From: Aquitalea pelogenes
Lineage (GTDB): Bacteria; Pseudomonadota; Gammaproteobacteria; Burkholderiales; Chromobacteriaceae
NCBI RefSeq assembly: GCF_001515305.1
Contig: NZ_LNQV01000004.1
Coordinates: 62,001-126,000 of the forward strand
Direction: 5' to 3'
Length of the DNA: 64,000 bases
Shown here piece after piece: positions 55,052 to 62,738 of the stretch. The translations under genes and the position numbers were made by a program. The notes under the pieces were generated by a model. It saw nothing but the letters and a program-made list of their open reading frames with translations, did no database searches and was not told the DNA's origin. Within the stretch, counting starts at the first letter, position 1. Each line of letters starts with the position of its first letter.

Positions 55052-55403
55052 AAAATCACACTACTAGATATTAAACATCATTTTCATGACATAGCGGTTT
55101 GTTAGCCACTAACGATAAATCATGCAATCAAATACCGCACCCAACATGAAGTCGAAAGCATGATCGGATTCAGGTCGACTATTTCTGAAACGATTGCGAA
55201 CGCGAAAAGACTTTGTCCAGTAGTTGGCCATCCATCACACCGATCCAACCACACTCATTCTTGGCTTCAGTTCTCCGTTAAAGTACTCACCTGCTTTCAC
55301 TTCTGACAATTAGCTGGTCAGAAAGAGTTACTTTAGGAACAGAGTAAATGCAGCTGACCAAGAGAAGTCGCAATTCGCAGAACTGGCTTTTTTACCGCCC
55401 TCC
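55052..55403. other. Downstream edge of the AT-rich island
   Basis: This 352-bp stretch has no convincing ORF. GC content rises towards the LysR gene. It may hold decayed sequence at the island boundary. No integrase, att repeat or tRNA was recognised. Confidence 0.4.
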
Positions 55404-56312
55404 CTAACCCACTATGCTGTCCGGCATGGGCGCAGTCCTCATCTGATCCAGCAGGAAAGCGTGCAGCGCCAGCACACCGGGGCGTTTTTCATCAGGCCGC
55501 AGCGCCAGTGCATAGGCGTAGCCACTGCTCCACGGCGGGCCATATGGTGCCAGCAGCAGCCCCTCTGCCAGCTCCTGCCGCAACAGGCTCACATCCCCCA
55601 GCGTCACGCCATAGCCTTGCAAGGCAGCATTCATCGCCTGATCCAGCGTGTCGAACACGGTGCCGCCACGATATTCCAGCGTCGCTGCGCCGCGGCTGGC
55701 CAGCCATTGCCGCCAGTCGCGCCGGTCGTGCGAGGGATGGAGCAGAGGATAGTGCTGCAAGTCCGCCACCTGCTGCAGCAGCTGGCCGGTTTTGGCCAGC
55801 AATTGCGGGGCAATCACCGGGGTAAGCTGCTCGACCAGCAGCAGTGTCTCATTCCCCGCAATGGCTTTTTGTGGCTTGTAGACAATGGCCAGATCAACAT
55901 CCTCGCGGGCAAAGCTGACTGCATGCTCATGCACGCCAGCCAGTTGCACCGGCCATTCCGGTGCCTCGCGCGCAAACTGCTGCAGCACCGGCAGCAACCA
56001 GCGCACTACACAGCTGGGAGCCTTGATGCACAAGGGTGCGGCAAGGCTGGCGGCTGCATCCACACCTTGGGAAATCACCTTGAAACCACGCTGCACATAG
56101 CCCAGCAGCAAACTGCCCTGTGCCGTCAGGCGCAAGCTGCGCGCATAGCGGTGAAACAGCGGATAACCCAGGCTGTCTTCCAGTTGGGCAATCTGCTTGC
56201 TGACCGCGCCCTGGGTGATGAACAACTCATTGGCCGCATGGGTGAAGCTTTGGTGGCGCGCAGCCACCTCGAATACCGACAAGGCATACAAGGGCAAGGT
56301 TTTTCTGGGCAT
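55404..56312 (-). CDS. LysR-family transcriptional regulator (GcvA-like)
   Basis: A 302-residue LysR protein. The HTH reads LYALSVFEVAARHQSFTHAANEL and GAVSKQIAQLE, of the GcvA type. The start at 56312 fits family alignment; an ATG ten codons upstream has no better ribosome-binding site. It is divergent from the aminotransferase gene 112 bp away and probably regulates the aminotransferase, amidase and binding-protein genes. Confidence 0.9.
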   Translation of the reverse strand: MPRKTLPLYALSVFEVAARHQSFTHAANELFITQGAVSKQIAQLEDSLGYPLFHRYARSLRLTAQGSLLLGYVQRGFKVISQGVDAAASLAAPLCIKAPSCVVRWLLPVLQQFAREAPEWPVQLAGVHEHAVSFAREDVDLAIVYKPQKAIAGNETLLLVEQLTPVIAPQLLAKTGQLLQQVADLQHYPLLHPSHDRRDWRQWLASRGAATLEYRGGTVFDTLDQAMNAALQGYGVTLGDVSLLRQELAEGLLLAPYGPPWSSGYAYALALRPDEKRPGVLALHAFLLDQMRTAPMPDSIVG

Positions 56313-56424
56313 GTCCGGTATCCATGACTGAGTTTTTCTCATTTATAACATGCCGATTAATCGTTTGTGTCATGGCGGACAAAGCCGTTGAATAGCGTCA
56401 CCCCACCATCACCGGTCCAACACC

Positions 56425-57591
56425 ATGCTGCATTCACCCGTCACAGCCCGCTCGCGCCTGCCGCATGTCGGCACCACCATTTTCAGCGTGATCGGCCAGC
56501 TTGCCGCACAGCACCAGGCCATCAACCTGTCACAGGGCGCACCCAATTTCCCCTGTAGTGAAGCATTGCTGCGCTACGCCAGCGAAGCCATGCAGGCCGG
56601 GCACAACCAGTACGCGCCGATGACCGGCCTGCCCGCCTTACGCGAGGCCATCAGCGCCAAGACCGAAGCCCTGTATGGCTGTCGTTATGACAGCGAGCAC
56701 GAAGTCACCATCATGGCCAGCGCCAGCGAAGCCTTGTTCTGCGCAGTCAATGCGCTGGTACATGCCGGGGACGAGGTCATCGTGTTCGAACCGGCCTTTG
56801 ACAGCTATATCCCGATGATTGAACTGCAAGGCGCCACACCGGTGGTGATCAAACTGGCCGCGCCCCACTTTTCCATTCCCTGGGACGAAGTTGCCGCACG
56901 CATCAGCCCGCGCACCCGCATGCTGATCCTGAACACTCCGCACAACCCCACCGGCACCACGCTGTCAGCCGCTGATGCTGCACGGCTGCAAGCGCTGACC
57001 GAAGGCAGCGATATCGTGATCCTGTCGGATGAGGTGTACGAGCACGTGGTGTTTGACGGCGCATTGCACCACAGCATGAGCCGATACCCGGCACTGGCGG
57101 CCCGCTCGGTGGTGGTGACTTCCTTTGGCAAGACTTACCACGTCACCGGCTGGCGGGTGGGCTGCTGCCTGGCACCACAGGCCCTGATGGAGGAAATCCG
57201 CAAGGTGCACCAGTTCGCCATGTTTGCCGCCGACACCCCGATGCAACACGCGCTGGCCCGCATCCTGGCCGAGCCGGAACACTACCTCGGCCTGTCCGCC
57301 TTTTACCAGCGCAAGCGCGATCTGCTGTGCGCTGCGCTGGCTGACAGCCCCTTGCAACTGCTCCCCAGCCAGGGCAGCTTTTTCATGCTGGCCAGTTTTG
57401 CTCATCTGTCGGATGAGAGCGACAGCGAATTCGTCCAAGGGCTGATCACCCGCCACGGCGTAGCCACCATTCCGGTATCGGCCTTCTACCGCGACGGCAC
57501 CGACCAGCGCGTGATCCGCCTGTCGTTTGCCAAGGATGATGCCACCTTGCTGGCCGGTGCCGCCCGGCTGTGCGAAATCGGAGCAGCATGA
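56425..57591 (+). CDS. Fold-I aminotransferase, methionine aminotransferase (YbdL)-like
   Basis: A 388-residue PLP aminotransferase of class I. PLP contacts include NTPHNPTGT, SDEVYEH and the Schiff-base Lys236 in SFGKTYHVTGWRVG, the last being characteristic of YbdL/MtnE-type and kynurenine/glutamine transaminases. It probably transaminates methionine or glutamine with 2-oxo acids. Its stop codon overlaps the start of the omega-amidase gene, so the two are translationally coupled. Confidence 0.9.
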   Translation: MLHSPVTARSRLPHVGTTIFSVIGQLAAQHQAINLSQGAPNFPCSEALLRYASEAMQAGHNQYAPMTGLPALREAISAKTEALYGCRYDSEHEVTIMASASEALFCAVNALVHAGDEVIVFEPAFDSYIPMIELQGATPVVIKLAAPHFSIPWDEVAARISPRTRMLILNTPHNPTGTTLSAADAARLQALTEGSDIVILSDEVYEHVVFDGALHHSMSRYPALAARSVVVTSFGKTYHVTGWRVGCCLAPQALMEEIRKVHQFAMFAADTPMQHALARILAEPEHYLGLSAFYQRKRDLLCAALADSPLQLLPSQGSFFMLASFAHLSDESDSEFVQGLITRHGVATIPVSAFYRDGTDQRVIRLSFAKDDATLLAGAARLCEIGAA

Positions 57592-58397
57592 TGGCAGACA
57601 CACTACTGGCCGCCGCCATCCAGATGTGCTCGGGTGACGATTTGCAACACAATCTGGCGCGGGCGGCACAATTGGTCGGAGAGGCGGCACAGGCTGCTGC
57701 CCGTTTCGTGGCGCTGCCCGAATATTTCTACCTGATGCCGGCCGACGAGCGGGCACGACTGCCGCTGGCCGAGGCGTTTGACAATGGCCCGCTGCAAGCG
57801 CAGATGGCCAGCCTGGCCCGCCAACATGGCATCTGGCTGCTGGCCGGCACCCTGCCACTGCAAAGTGGCGATGCCGCACATTTTCACAACAGCAGCCTGC
57901 TGTTCTCCCCCGACGGCCAATGCACGGCGCGCTATGACAAGATGCATCTGTTCGGTTTCCGGCATGGCGACGAATACTATGCCGAGGCAGACACCATGCA
58001 GGCCGGAGACCAGCCCATCAGCGCCGACACGCCATGGGGCAGCCTGCGGCTGTCAGTGTGCTACGACCTGCGCTTTCCCGAACTGTATCGCCAGCCACCG
58101 GCACCGGGCCTGATCAGCGCCCCCGCCGCCTTCACCCGGACCACAGGCCAGGCGCACTGGGACTTGCTGCTGCGCACACGGGCAGTGGAAAACCTGGCCT
58201 TCGTCATTGCCCCTGCCCAGTGCGGTCGCCACCCCGGCGGCAAGGAAACCTATGGCCACAGCATGATTGTCGACCCATGGGGACAGGTGCTGGCCTGCCA
58301 TGAAGAAGGCGAAGGCATGGCGCTGGCCCGGCTTGACCTGTCCGGGCAAGCCGCGTGGCGAGCACGCCTGCCCGCCCTGCAACACCGCCGTTTGTGA
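57588..58397 (+). CDS. Carbon-nitrogen hydrolase, omega-amidase type (YafV/Nit2-like)
   Basis: A 269-residue nitrilase-superfamily amidase. The catalytic Glu45 (LPEYFY), Lys118 (RYDKMHLFGF) and Cys158 (SVCYDLRFPELYR) are all present. Omega-amidases hydrolyse 2-oxoglutaramate or 2-oxosuccinamate, products of glutamine or asparagine transamination, pulling the upstream aminotransferase reaction forward. The ATG at 57588 overlaps the aminotransferase stop by four bases; a second ATG follows immediately. Confidence 0.9.
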   Translation: MMADTLLAAAIQMCSGDDLQHNLARAAQLVGEAAQAAARFVALPEYFYLMPADERARLPLAEAFDNGPLQAQMASLARQHGIWLLAGTLPLQSGDAAHFHNSSLLFSPDGQCTARYDKMHLFGFRHGDEYYAEADTMQAGDQPISADTPWGSLRLSVCYDLRFPELYRQPPAPGLISAPAAFTRTTGQAHWDLLLRTRAVENLAFVIAPAQCGRHPGGKETYGHSMIVDPWGQVLACHEEGEGMALARLDLSGQAAWRARLPALQHRRL

Positions 58398-58477
58398 ATA
58401 CATCAACCAGCAACGCCAACAGCCCGGCACAGGGCTGAGTGACAGACTGCATGCCACCAACAATCAAAGGAAAACAG

Positions 58478-59260
58478 ATGAAACAGCACACCCTGATGAT
58501 GACGGCCATCCTGGCAGCCGGCAGCTTTGCCCTGCCGGCCATGGCGGAATCCACCCTGCGTTACGGTATCGAGGCGCAATACCCGCCGTTTGAATACAAA
58601 TCCGCCAGCGGCGAGTTGCAAGGGCTGGATGTGGAACTGGGCAAGGCTGTCTGTGCCGAAGCCCATCTCAAATGCAGCTGGGTGGAAAATGCCTTTGACG
58701 GGCTGATTCCGGCACTGCAAGGCAAGAAATTCGACGCCATCAACTCCGCCATGAATGCCACCGAGCAGCGTCGCAAGAGCATTGCCTTCACCAGCATCAT
58801 CTACCGGGTACCCAGCATGGTGATCGCCCGCAAAGGCAGTGGCATCACCACCGCAGCGGACAAGCTGCAAGGCAAGAGCATGGGCGTGTTGCAAGGGTCG
58901 ATCCAGGAAACCTATGCCCGCAGCCACTGGGAATCTGCCGGGGTGCGCGTGGTGTCCTATCAGGACCAGAACCAGGTTTACGCCGATATGGCGACCGGCC
59001 GGCTGGATGCCACGCTGGTGATGGCCCCGGCGGGGCAGAAAGGCTTCCTCACCCGCCCGGATGGCAAGGACTTCCAGTTTGTCGGCGCCGTGCATGACGA
59101 CAAGATTCTGGGCAGCGGCATTGCCTTTGGTCTGCGCAAGGACGACGTGGAACTGCGCAAGAAACTGGACGCCGCCATTGCCCGCCTGCAAGCCAGCGGC
59201 AAGGTGAAGGCGCTGGCCGCCAGATACCTGGGTGAAGGCATTGATGTATCAGTGAAATAA
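58478..59260 (+). CDS. Polar amino acid ABC transporter substrate-binding protein
   Basis: A 260-residue SBP_bac_3 protein with a signal peptide ending PAMA-E. It starts the mature fold with LRYGIEAQYPPFEYKSASGE and has LQGKSMGVLQGSIQETY in domain 2. AAAGGA precedes the ATG. It follows the omega-amidase on the same strand after 80 bp, so it may bind the amino acid that the pathway consumes. No permease or ATPase is adjacent. Confidence 0.9.
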   Translation: MKQHTLMMTAILAAGSFALPAMAESTLRYGIEAQYPPFEYKSASGELQGLDVELGKAVCAEAHLKCSWVENAFDGLIPALQGKKFDAINSAMNATEQRRKSIAFTSIIYRVPSMVIARKGSGITTAADKLQGKSMGVLQGSIQETYARSHWESAGVRVVSYQDQNQVYADMATGRLDATLVMAPAGQKGFLTRPDGKDFQFVGAVHDDKILGSGIAFGLRKDDVELRKKLDAAIARLQASGKVKALAARYLGEGIDVSVK

Positions 59261-59314
59261 GACCACATGCCGCCTCTGCTGCAAGCAGGGCGGCACTGTC
59301 TTCTGCAGCTTGCG

Positions 59315-59986
59315 CTACACCCCCGGCACGCCGTAGCTGGGGGCCTGATCCGGCGCTTCGGCGCGGGTGATGTAGTCCTGCATTTGCGGCTGATAACGCT
59401 GCCACAGCTGCTGCAGCTCGGTTACCGGCTCACCATCGCTCCAGTCCACCCGCAGGTCGACCACCGGCCAGCTTTGCGTCCACACCAGCTTGAGTCCGGC
59501 AGCATGGATGGGGCCAACTTCCCCCCCGGCATCCACGGCTGCCTGCATGGCAGCCAGCAGGCGGTCGGCCAGATGGCCGCAACTTTGCTCGAAAGCCTCC
59601 ACCATGCGCGCGGGCAAGCTGGCATCGGCCAGGATATTGCCACCGGCAGCGCAGTGTTCCCCCTGCGCCGTGGCAAACACACCCAGCGCATGCTGACCGC
59701 TGAAGGTGGCAATTTCCCCCTGTGCCGGCACCAGCAGCAGCTGACGCCAGGCCAGATTGCCATCCGCCAGTGCCAGCGCCTGGCACAGGCTGCGGCCACG
59801 CTCCCCTGTTGCCATCAAGGCCAGCGCCCTGGGCCCCAGGGCCGGGTTGGTGACATTCTGGCTCATCACCGCGCCCACCCCTGCTGCCACATGACAGCAG
59901 CGGCTGGCCACGGCGATGCTGGATGAAGCCGCCGCCACCCCCAGCATGCCGGTTTGCGGACAACGTGCGGCGATGGAAAAAGTCAT
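59315..59986 (-). CDS. DUF1028 (Ntn-hydrolase-like) protein
   Basis: A 223-residue DUF1028 protein beginning MTFSIAARCPQTGMLGVAAAS, the family hallmark. DUF1028 proteins have an Ntn-hydrolase-like fold and often co-occur with RidA and amino-acid-degrading enzymes; the activity is not established. Its ATG overlaps the stop codon of the RidA-like gene by four bases, indicating coupled expression. It is convergent with the amino-acid binding protein gene. Confidence 0.88.
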   Translation of the reverse strand: MTFSIAARCPQTGMLGVAAASSSIAVASRCCHVAAGVGAVMSQNVTNPALGPRALALMATGERGRSLCQALALADGNLAWRQLLLVPAQGEIATFSGQHALGVFATAQGEHCAAGGNILADASLPARMVEAFEQSCGHLADRLLAAMQAAVDAGGEVGPIHAAGLKLVWTQSWPVVDLRVDWSDGEPVTELQQLWQRYQPQMQDYITRAEAPDQAPSYGVPGV

Positions 59987-60405
59987 GGCTGATAGCCTTC
60001 CGGAATCACCGCGGTGATGTCGATTTCCACCAGCCATTCAGGCCGTGCCAGGGCGGAAATCACCAGCCCGGTGGACACCGGATACACCCCCTTGAGCCAG
60101 CGCCCCACAACCTGGTACACCGCCTCGCGATAGCGAGTATCCACCAGGTAGATGACGATCTTGCATACGTGGTCCAGATGGCTGCCGGATTCCTCCAGCA
60201 GCATCTTCACATTGGCCATTGCCTTTTCCGCCTGGGCGGTGACATCGCCGATGCCGACCGACTCGCGGGTATCCAGGTCCTGACCGATCTGGCCGCGCAA
60301 GAACACCATATTGCCCGCCACCACGGCCTGGCACAGGTCGTTGTCCAGCTTTTGTTCCGGGTAGGTATCGCGGGTATTGAACGGACGAATGCGTTTGTGA
60401 ACCAT
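59983..60405 (-). CDS. RidA/YjgF-family protein lacking the catalytic arginine
   Basis: A 140-residue Rid-family protein with motifs VFLRGQIGQDLDT and VEIDITAVIP. In archetypal RidA an arginine (Arg105, in PARSC) anchors the substrate carboxylate; the aligned position here (YPVSTG) is Ser, while the later Glu (VEI) is kept. So 2-imino-acid deaminase activity is doubtful and it may belong to one of the other Rid subfamilies. GAGG precedes the ATG. It lies between a flavin monooxygenase and a DUF1028 gene in one operon. Confidence 0.9.
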   Translation of the reverse strand: MVHKRIRPFNTRDTYPEQKLDNDLCQAVVAGNMVFLRGQIGQDLDTRESVGIGDVTAQAEKAMANVKMLLEESGSHLDHVCKIVIYLVDTRYREAVYQVVGRWLKGVYPVSTGLVISALARPEWLVEIDITAVIPEGYQP

Positions 60406-60475
60406 GTTTCACCTCATTGCTGTGTGTGGGGTGGCGGTCATGCCGCCGCCGTTTTGGAAGTCGCCTGCCTGTAAT

Positions 60476-61762
60476 TCAAACCTTTTCACGCACCGGCGCT
60501 GCGGTGGCGGGAGTACTGGCGTGATAGGCCTGGTATTTGCGCTGGGTGGCAATGTGGTCGGCAATGAACTTGGCGTCATGCCATACCCCCCAGATAAAGC
60601 TGGAGCCACGCCGCGACAGCCAGGGCAGGCCCAGGAAATACACGCCCGGCTCGCTGGAAATGCCACGCTGATGGCTGGGCTTGCCCTTTTCGTCAAAGGC
60701 ATTCACTTGCAACCAGCGGTAATCCACGGCAAAACCGGTAGCCCAGATCACGGTGCCAACTCCGCTGGCAGCCAGGTCCAGCGACAGGATGGGTTCCCGC
60801 ACGCAGGCCGGGTCCGGCGGCAGTTGTCGCGCTTGCGGCTCTGGCGGCAGGTCCAGCCCGTTCTGCGCAATATAGGCATCGGCAGCGTCCAGCAGCCCCA
60901 GGTAGTTTTCATCGCCACGGGCAATGTTTTCCGCCAGGTCCGGCTGAAACTGCATTACGCCGTTTTCGCAAGAGCGGGTCATGCCCAGCAAGGTGATGCC
61001 CTGCTCGGCCAGCCGGCGAAAATCCACGGTGTGTCCGCCACGTGCGCCGCTCACCGCAATGGTGACGTGCTCACGCCCCGGCTTCACTTTCTGGGCATCC
61101 CACTCCCCCAGCACCCCCAGCCACCAGCAGAAGTCCCGTTCGCGGTAGCGGCGCGGCGGCCTGTCGTGCGGGCCGACCGACAGATACACCTGGCGGCCTG
61201 CGCGCTGCAGCTCGTCGGCAATCTGCACACCGGACGAACCCGATCCCACCACCAGTACCGCGCCGGGCGGCAATTGCTGCGGGTTGCGGTATGCGGCCGA
61301 GTGCATTTGCTTCACCGGGCTGTCAGCCGGGATAAGTTGCGGAATCAGCGGCTGCTGGAAGGGGCCGGTGGCAGCCACCACCCGATTGGCTTCTATCACC
61401 CCGGCCGAGGTTTCCACGGTAAAGCCCGGGCGTCCGTCATTGCGCACCACCTTGAGCACTTCCACGCCGGTGCGGATAGGGGCGTGGAATTTGCGGGCGT
61501 AGGCTTCCAGATAGTCCGCCACCCGCTCCTTGCCGGCAAAGGCATCCGGCGCGACATCATCAAAATCCAGGCCGGGAAAGCGGTCGTGCCAGGCCGGGCC
61601 GTTGCATACCAGCGAATCCCAGCGTTCCGAGCGCCAGCGCTCGGCAATGCGTTGGCGCTCCAGCACCAGATGCGGCACATCCAGCTTGCTCAGGTGTTCG
61701 CTAAGGGCAATGCCGGCCTGGCCCGCGCCAATCACCAGCGTATCGGTTTTTTCCATCACCAT
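60476..61762 (-). CDS. Flavin-dependent monooxygenase (CzcO/FMO-like)
   Basis: A 428-residue NAD(P)/FAD oxidoreductase. The FAD Rossmann motif is VIGAGQAGIALSEHL and the NADP motif VVGSGSSGVQIADEL. An ATGFAVDY stretch lies near residue 340. The first ATG at 61762 has GGAAG five bases upstream. Members oxygenate amines, sulfides or indole-pyruvate-type compounds. It is the first gene of an operon with a RidA-like and a DUF1028 gene, which suggests oxidation of a nitrogen compound. Confidence 0.9.
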   Translation of the reverse strand: MVMEKTDTLVIGAGQAGIALSEHLSKLDVPHLVLERQRIAERWRSERWDSLVCNGPAWHDRFPGLDFDDVAPDAFAGKERVADYLEAYARKFHAPIRTGVEVLKVVRNDGRPGFTVETSAGVIEANRVVAATGPFQQPLIPQLIPADSPVKQMHSAAYRNPQQLPPGAVLVVGSGSSGVQIADELQRAGRQVYLSVGPHDRPPRRYRERDFCWWLGVLGEWDAQKVKPGREHVTIAVSGARGGHTVDFRRLAEQGITLLGMTRSCENGVMQFQPDLAENIARGDENYLGLLDAADAYIAQNGLDLPPEPQARQLPPDPACVREPILSLDLAASGVGTVIWATGFAVDYRWLQVNAFDEKGKPSHQRGISSEPGVYFLGLPWLSRRGSSFIWGVWHDAKFIADHIATQRKYQAYHASTPATAAPVREKV

Positions 61763-62213
61763 CGTCACTTCCCTTCCCTGTGAAATGCCCCCGAACACCG
61801 CAAACGAGGGTGGCGTGGGGGCCTGCCTGTTCAGGCAGTGCCGCAGCGGGCGCTGTACATGGCCACGTATTGCGGCAGGTCAGGCAGCCTGTGGCACCAC
61901 ATGGCTGCGCTGGCTGACCACTGCAGTCTAGGGAAGGCCGGTAAATACCGAAAATATGTTTATTTTTTAATCTGAATTGTTTTTTCTTATGCAAAATCCT
62001 GTCCGACAGCCTGACGCACGAAAGGCCGCAGCAAACCAGGCCTGCGCTAAGCAATTGAAGGAAAAGGTGCTTTACCGGGCAGAGATCCCGACATGCGATG
62101 TCCCTGGCATCAAAGATGGCTTTTTCATTGACAGCTTGTAGAATGCCTAACACCAAAGCAGCCTTTTTCCGTGATTTGTCATTAAAGCTGTTTAAACTCC
62201 AAGGAAGATGCCC
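61763..62213. other. Divergent intergenic region upstream of FMO and the sulfite-oxidase-fold gene
   Basis: This 451-bp stretch is GC-rich near the FMO start and has an AT-rich block at 61950-61995. A TTGACA at 62128-62133 could be a -35 box for the downstream gene, but no matching -10 is clear. No RNA gene was seen. Confidence 0.35.
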
Positions 62214-62717
62214 ATGGCAAAGATCCGCTACGCACTGATGCTGGCTTCCCTGCTGGCGCTGCAATCCACCCACGCACTGGCGCTGGACAAGACCACCGGT
62301 CACCCCATCGTCACCATTACCGGCCTGATCTCGGAAAAGAACAGCGGTGCGGATGCGCAATTTGACGCAGCCATGCTGGACAAGCTACCGCAGGTAAAAA
62401 TGACAGTGCCCACCCCGTGGTATAAAGAAGAGCAGACTTTTGAAGGGCCGCTGTTCCGCGATGTGCTCAAGGCAGCCGGCAGCAAGGGCAGCAAGCTGTA
62501 TGTGGTGGCGCTGAATGATTACGCTGCTGAAATTCCGCTGGCTGATCTGGAAAAATACGACGTGATCCTGGCTCGCAAGGTCAACGGCAAGGTGCTGACC
62601 GTACGCGACAAGGGCCCGCTGTTCGTGATGTACCCCTTCGACAAGAAGCCGGAACTGCGCACCAAGGAAATCTATTCCCGCTGTGTGTGGCAGGTTAACC
62701 GCATCCGCGTTGAATAA
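62214..62717 (+). CDS. Periplasmic sulfite-oxidase-fold (molybdopterin-binding-like) protein
   Basis: A 167-residue protein with a signal peptide ending HALA-L. The rest matches a stand-alone oxidoreductase-molybdopterin-binding domain: VTITGLI, FEGPLFRDVLKAAG, LNDYAAEIPLADLEKYDVILA and the C-terminal SRCVWQVNRIRVE. Such short proteins lack much of the normal enzyme and often sit beside sensor proteins, so a ligand-binding role is likely. The ATG at 62214 has GGAAG six bases upstream. The kinase gene starts 21 bases after its stop. Confidence 0.82.
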   Translation: MAKIRYALMLASLLALQSTHALALDKTTGHPIVTITGLISEKNSGADAQFDAAMLDKLPQVKMTVPTPWYKEEQTFEGPLFRDVLKAAGSKGSKLYVVALNDYAAEIPLADLEKYDVILARKVNGKVLTVRDKGPLFVMYPFDKKPELRTKEIYSRCVWQVNRIRVE

Positions 62718-62738
62718 ACCCCGTATCGGACATCGCCT

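Noticed and set aside
43837-55403. Integrase, insertion sequence or CRISPR in the AT-rich island
   Set aside because: None could be seen on either strand; the island ends show no direct repeats that I could recognise.
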